From assembly GCF_003589595.1 (NCBI RefSeq), contig NW_020653200.1, forward strand, positions 859,626 to 923,625: 64,000 nt of DNA. The letters are read 5' to 3'. The translations under genes and the position numbers were made by a program. This DNA is from Hyposmocoma kahamanoa. Its lineage: Eukaryota > Arthropoda > Insecta > Lepidoptera > Cosmopterigidae. Shown piece by piece: positions 59,736-64,000 of the stretch; within the stretch, counting starts at the first letter, position 1; every line of letters starts with the position of its first letter. Below the pieces are notes generated by a model. The model saw only the letters and a program-made list of their open reading frames with translations. It was not told the DNA's origin and searched no databases.

Positions 59736-60849
59736 TTTATCAATCACCAAAAAACAACCAATCTACTGGTATTTCGTGTAGCGTTATTTAAATTTTTAGA
59801 AAAATTATTTCTTTTGTCCTTTTTGAAGGGACCAAGTATCGACATTGTAAAGCATTTTTCAAAGGATCTCAATTTTCACTGATTCCAAAGCATTAAACGA
59901 ATGATGATAATGTGTTCTGTTAAGAACAGTCAAGTTTCAAAGTATTATGTTTTTTTAACACGTTTTCCCTTCTTTCTAGAGGGGAGTTATTTATATATTA
60001 GTTTTAAGCCTTTCCGCTTCTTCTTGTTGTATGTTGTCTGTGGCATTGTAGCTCCCGAACCATTCATAAACGGATGATTCGCAAAGTGTTTTTTTTTTAA
60101 TTTAAAGGCTAATTTAATCGGCTATATTTGATGACCATCTTTCAGCTGCTTAAAAATCTTCGATTCTTTTCTGATTCCTACGAATCACAATCATAAAAAC
60201 TTGTCCGATCGACTTGAAATTTGATGTACTATGGAAATCCGATGACAACACAAGCGACCAGGACTACAGACGATCCGACTCCTCAACCGCTTATAATATA
60301 ACTATCGTGTTTGGGCTGATAAAATTGGTCTCCACGAGTTTGTTAGCTTACAGATCAGGAGTTTTTAACATGTGTCACTGTTGTAAATATACATATACTG
60401 TTCACAACATTTATCTTTTGACAGATTAGTGAAATTTTTGAACTACAAATTGTTTGTGATGTTCAAAATAAATATGTATTTAAGAGTGAGAAAGAATTCT
60501 TCTTCTGGGCGAGTTTGTTGCATCGTACACACTATCATTGCTCCAGGGCTAGGTTAAGGTTAAGTAAGAGCAAGTCTATTTACTTTTTTAAAAAGAAGGT
60601 TTTGGTTGACTTTGGAAGTCTATTACGTATATACATTTGTTCGTTTTCTACTATAAGAAAAAGCTTAGTGTAGTTTTTAAATGAGCACAAATTTCTCTGG
60701 CTAGTATTAGTATGGGAAAATACACGTTTTCATCTTCACCGCGTACAAAAGACAAGTGCACAGTAGTGGAATGAATAAATAATTATATAATTATATATAT
60801 ATAAATATATATATAGTAAAAACACAAAGCTGTATCATAAATGCAATGA

Positions 60850-61090
60850 TAACATGCACGTTGCACACCTTTTTTAGTCTTTTCAGGTTACTCCTTCTAC
60901 AACATAGCAAAAGGGTTCTTATTTTTCTGAATTTAAGGTTTTATCGTTCCACTTTTCGATGCATCTGGAATTTGTTTTAGTTTATACACCGTTTGCGTTT
61001 GTGAATTTCCTTGGATTTCTGCGAGTCTGGTACAGCGTATTGCGAAACGTCGCATGTTTCAGACTTTCTAGGTGAAAAGGGGCTGGCTGG
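60850..61090 (+). repeat. Family IV unit 2
   Basis: ACCTTTTTTAGTCTTTTCAG, CGTTCCACTTTTCGATGCAT, CTGGAATTTGTTTTAGTTTA and GTCTGGTACAGCGTATTGCG. No CACGTG is visible. Confidence 0.65.
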
Positions 61091-62700
61091 CTTACACACG
61101 GTATTGTCGGTTAAGTTCAATTACCAAAAAAACAATAGTTCTCTGATTTTTCGTAAATGTTTTGACTAGTTTAGTTTTGTAGTTTGTAACTACATTTAAA
61201 ATCTAATTTTATCATTTTGCATTGCTTCAATGAACAAATTTTTTTTTATCTCGAATGAAAAATGACTATTCATGTGAATATGTATGTAATTGAACACTTA
61301 CTTGCCTTTAAGGGGTTAGTCACATTTTTACCTGAACGTTAAATAAAATGACACGAGATATCATTTCACATTTACTAACTAGGGCTGTGCTGGGTTAAAC
61401 ATGCAGAGGTAATTATCTGAGTCAATGATATTATACTTGTAAACAATTATGCTCACTGATCTGGGTTATCGAGCATTCAACACTATGACCCTGAATAAAT
61501 GGTAGGCCAGTTTTTTATGCCGTTATAGTGTCCTTTATTTATAAGTACATAGAATAAATACTTCGAGTAGCCTACTTATTACTTACTTCAGAATTTATTG
61601 ATTCTTCATGCAAACTTCATCCCTTATTTTACGCTATACTAGATTTATTTTGGTGACAAATAGTAACCATTTCCTTTTCCTAAGTCCTATGTATCAATAT
61701 ACCAAAATTTATCAAATTTGGTTCAGCGCTTAAAGCATGAAAACGTAACAGGGTTACATTCACATTTATAATATTATTGTAGTTTGTATTTTAATTTTAG
61801 AATAGCATTTTATTTTCCAAACGTAGATATGATCATTTTATATACTCGTAGAATCCGTGCGATCTACCTTTACATTCCGTTTTTAAGAATTTGCCGAGTA
61901 TGAAAAGTATAAGCCCAGCGTAATTAAAAAACTAAGCCAAAATCTAAGTTACATTTTATATTTTAACAAACGACTTTACCTACACTCTAAAATACGGCGG
62001 GAATTTAATCAGATCCTGTTCGTATGGATTATATATGGCCTTATTCTCACCCTCACTTTAAGGGAGATACGTGACTAACAATGAAATGAATAAACCTAAG
62101 TAATGGCATAGATTACTTAATAGTTCCTACATAATAGACACATCATTCTCATACAAAGTCGAAAGTACTTACGCTATAATAGCCTACTAAATCTGATATT
62201 AGGCTCTCACTACCAGGAAATAGAAAGTTTTAGCACGCGCTCAGGGAGGTGAAAATAACGTTACCCGCCGTGTGTAGTCGTGCTGAAACGAATGCGCTAG
62301 AATTGTAATGAAAATGAGACTTGAAATTACAGTTATTTATTTAGTATTACGTTATTGTCATATAACGATATATACTTTTTTTTCCTGCTCTAAATTCTCA
62401 GTTGTTGCTCTCATTCCAATACAATTGCTAAGAAAAAAAAAACGGGTAAAAACTCGAAAGGGAAAGACGCGTTTTTTTAAATAGAATTTTGGATAAAAAT
62501 ATCATAGATGTTACTTTCCCGCATTTTCTAGACTTGTGATTGACAAATATGCCGAAATACCAAAAAAAATGAACGGACGATGTTCTACGATTTGATCACA
62601 TTGTAAAGTTTTGCAAAAACTCCGATAAATGTTCAATATGTTCAGAGAGTCATAAAATCTAAAAAGCCGACAAGAATAGTTGTGAAAAGTGAAAATTACT
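61091..62700. other. No recognised feature
   Basis: AT-rich DNA without a recognised gene or repeat. Confidence 0.45.
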
Positions 62701-62704
62701 AAAA

Positions 62705-62781
62705 AACAGTAGATTTTCGCTAAATAACAGTAGAACAGTAGGTGTAGTCCAAAAACAGTAGATCAACTGGAAAAACAGTAG
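62705..62781 (+). repeat. Five AACAGTAG repeats
   Basis: AACAGTAG occurs at 62705, 62726, 62734, 62754 and 62774, usually as AACAGTAGA. The cluster ends 17 bases before a strong hairpin. Short subterminal direct repeats of this kind are typical transposase-binding sites, which is inference here. Confidence 0.75.
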
Positions 62782-62797
62782 ACCTGGCAACACTGAC

Positions 62798-62850
62798 CTC
62801 GCTCGAGGTTACGCGATATGTGCCTACCATAACGCGTAACCTCGAGCGAG
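62798..62850. repeat. Hairpin, 18-bp perfect GC-rich stem
   Basis: CTCGCTCGAGGTTACGCG (62798-62815) is exactly complementary to 62833-62850, around a 17-base loop. The stem is the strongest in the window by composition. Confidence 0.9.
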
Positions 62851-62929
62851 TGACGTAGCTCTGGTAAAGGTTATTAATGGACGTTGAAATGAGATAGATA
62901 GCGAGAAGAGTGAGAGAAAGTTGGCAGGG

Positions 62930-63194
62930 ACGGTGCACCCCTTTTCTAGCCATCTTTAGGTTTCCCCTTAATATTTTGTACGACATGATAAAATAAATCT
63001 TATGGTGCTGGATATACGGTCAAATAGTTCTAAACTTCGATGCATCAAGAATTTGTTTTATTTCCACGTCCACTGTGTTTATGAAAGCGCTCTTTTGGTA
63101 TCTGCGACCCTGGTATATCGTATCGTGAAACATTGTGCAATTGACACTTGAGCACAAAAAAGCACATATCGATTTAAAAAAAAAAAAAAAAAAC
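62930..63194 (+). repeat. Family IV unit 3 with poly(A)
   Basis: GACGGTGCACCCCTTTTCTA, GCCATCTTTAGGTTTCC, ATATACGGTCAAATAGTTCT, CGATGCATCAAGAATTTGTT, ACCCTGGTATATCGTATCGT and GAAACATTGTGCAATTGACA, then GATTT and 19 A residues at 63176-63194. Confidence 0.7.
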
Positions 63195-63689
63195 TTTTCC
63201 CATGTCAATGATATTTCCAATAATTTTAACCTACATAAATATTGTGATTTATAAATTTAGTTGTGGGATTTCTGTCGATTTCCAAGATATCTCAAATATT
63301 AATATTACAAGTGATGATAATAATATGCGGTACGCGTATGGCACGCTAGGATCCTTGACGACCGGCTGTGGGAGAACATTTTTAAAAGTTATATTTTGTT
63401 TTCATTGCCCCGCAACTCATTTCTACAAAACAAAATGAGAAAAGTACTATGTCTCGTATCTAACTTTCAATCCTCATAGTTGAAATAAAGCAATGGTTGA
63501 GTTGTCTATGATCGTGTTTCTGTGTAGCTCTAAGAATTACCTTGATTCGCGCTGTTGCCGAGCGACAACTCTAACCGTTTTGTACAGGATTAAAAAAAAT
63601 CCATAATTCTCTAAACTCTAACCACTACAGACGCCACGCCTGCTAAGAGCTCTTTGCATCATCTGTTCCTGGTATATATTGCACTGAAA

Positions 63690-63945
63690 CTGTACCCATT
63701 TTAGCTTCCTAGGTAAAATGGCGCACCCCCTTTTAAGCCATTTTCAAGTTATCTTAATGTCGTTTTTGACGTACTAAAACAGATCTTATTTTGCAGTGCC
63801 TATGTACGAGCAAATTATTCCATATTACATTGCTTTTGGCTCCAACGTCCTTATTCTTGGGATTGCTGCGCCATTGGGATCTTTGCGATATCGTGAAACA
63901 TTGCACAATTCACTTTGAGCAAAAATAGGGCAACGCCACCTAAAA
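63690..63945 (+). repeat. Family IV unit 4
   Basis: GGCGCACCCCCTTTTAAGCC, ATTTTCAAGTTATCTTAATG, TTGCAGTGCCTATGTACGAG, CAAATTATTCCATATTACAT, then GATATCGTGAAACATTGCAC and AATTCACTTTGAGCA. Confidence 0.7.
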
Positions 63946-64000
63946 CTTTTGTGTTGCTAAAATAATTGGTTTAACTTGTACTAAATAAATAGTAATTTAT

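Noticed and set aside
1..64000. CRISPR arrays, bacterial operons or rRNA
   Set aside because: No regularly spaced short repeats with unique spacers, no ribosome-binding-site gene layout and no rRNA-like sequence; the content is metazoan.

Overview
This is an AT-rich, intron- or intergenic-like stretch of an animal nuclear genome. The repeat content points to a moth or butterfly: RTE-type LINE remnants with the ATGATGATG-type 3' tail, a jockey/CR1-like LINE with an AAATA-repeat tail, BEL/Pao and mariner remnants, and several short repeats of types I associate with Lepidoptera (the CAAGTGACGGGACGAACAAG repeat, the GACTTCAAAAAAGGAGGAGG repeat). No bacterial-type gene, operon, rRNA or CRISPR was found. 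Only one piece looks like a host gene, a first coding exon at 5855-5911 (19 codons, in-frame stop just upstream, GTGAGT donor). Its later exons were not recognised here.

Layout. 1-5850: unique AT-rich DNA with a few palindromes. 5855-5911: candidate first exon. 6273-6545: RTE LINE tail. 8.3-28.6 kb: a decayed array of about 1-2 kb units (family I here), in one orientation from 9.3 to 17.2 kb, in the opposite orientation from 21.8 to 27 kb, and reversed again at 28.2 kb. The array is interrupted by a structurally complete miniature BEL/Pao element (14738-15843, 84-bp LTRs, 5-bp target duplication), a mariner transposase remnant, jockey-like fragments, a GC-rich minisatellite, a tandem duplication with a large palindrome, and one arm of a 1-kb inverted repeat whose other arm is at 30.4-31.4 kb. 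34.5-39.4 kb: three copies of a roughly 0.5-kb element, each carrying a tRNA-Arg-like sequence, about 2 kb apart. 37.8-49.4 kb: family III modules, a second RTE remnant, a 378-bp MITE and a GC-rich block beside an unrecognised open frame. 47.3-57.8 kb: family II modules, a tRNA-headed SINE, a foldback element and the best preserved LINE (52.3-53.95 kb). 59.4-63.95 kb: family IV units and a strong hairpin next to short direct repeats.

The main unexplained signal is that families I to III, and weakly IV, although different in sequence, share one layout: GACATGCGCA, then GACCACGTG, then 100-300 bases later a TGGTAC block followed by CACGTGG(TC). The two CACGTG sites are inverted with respect to each other. 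Each family occupies its own part of the window. I counted by eye at least 30 CACGTG hexamers, where roughly 7 would be expected at about 36% GC. I do not recognise these as a named repeat.

The genes here do not form a pathway. All recognisable protein-coding material except the first exon and one unrecognised frame is retroelement or transposon debris.
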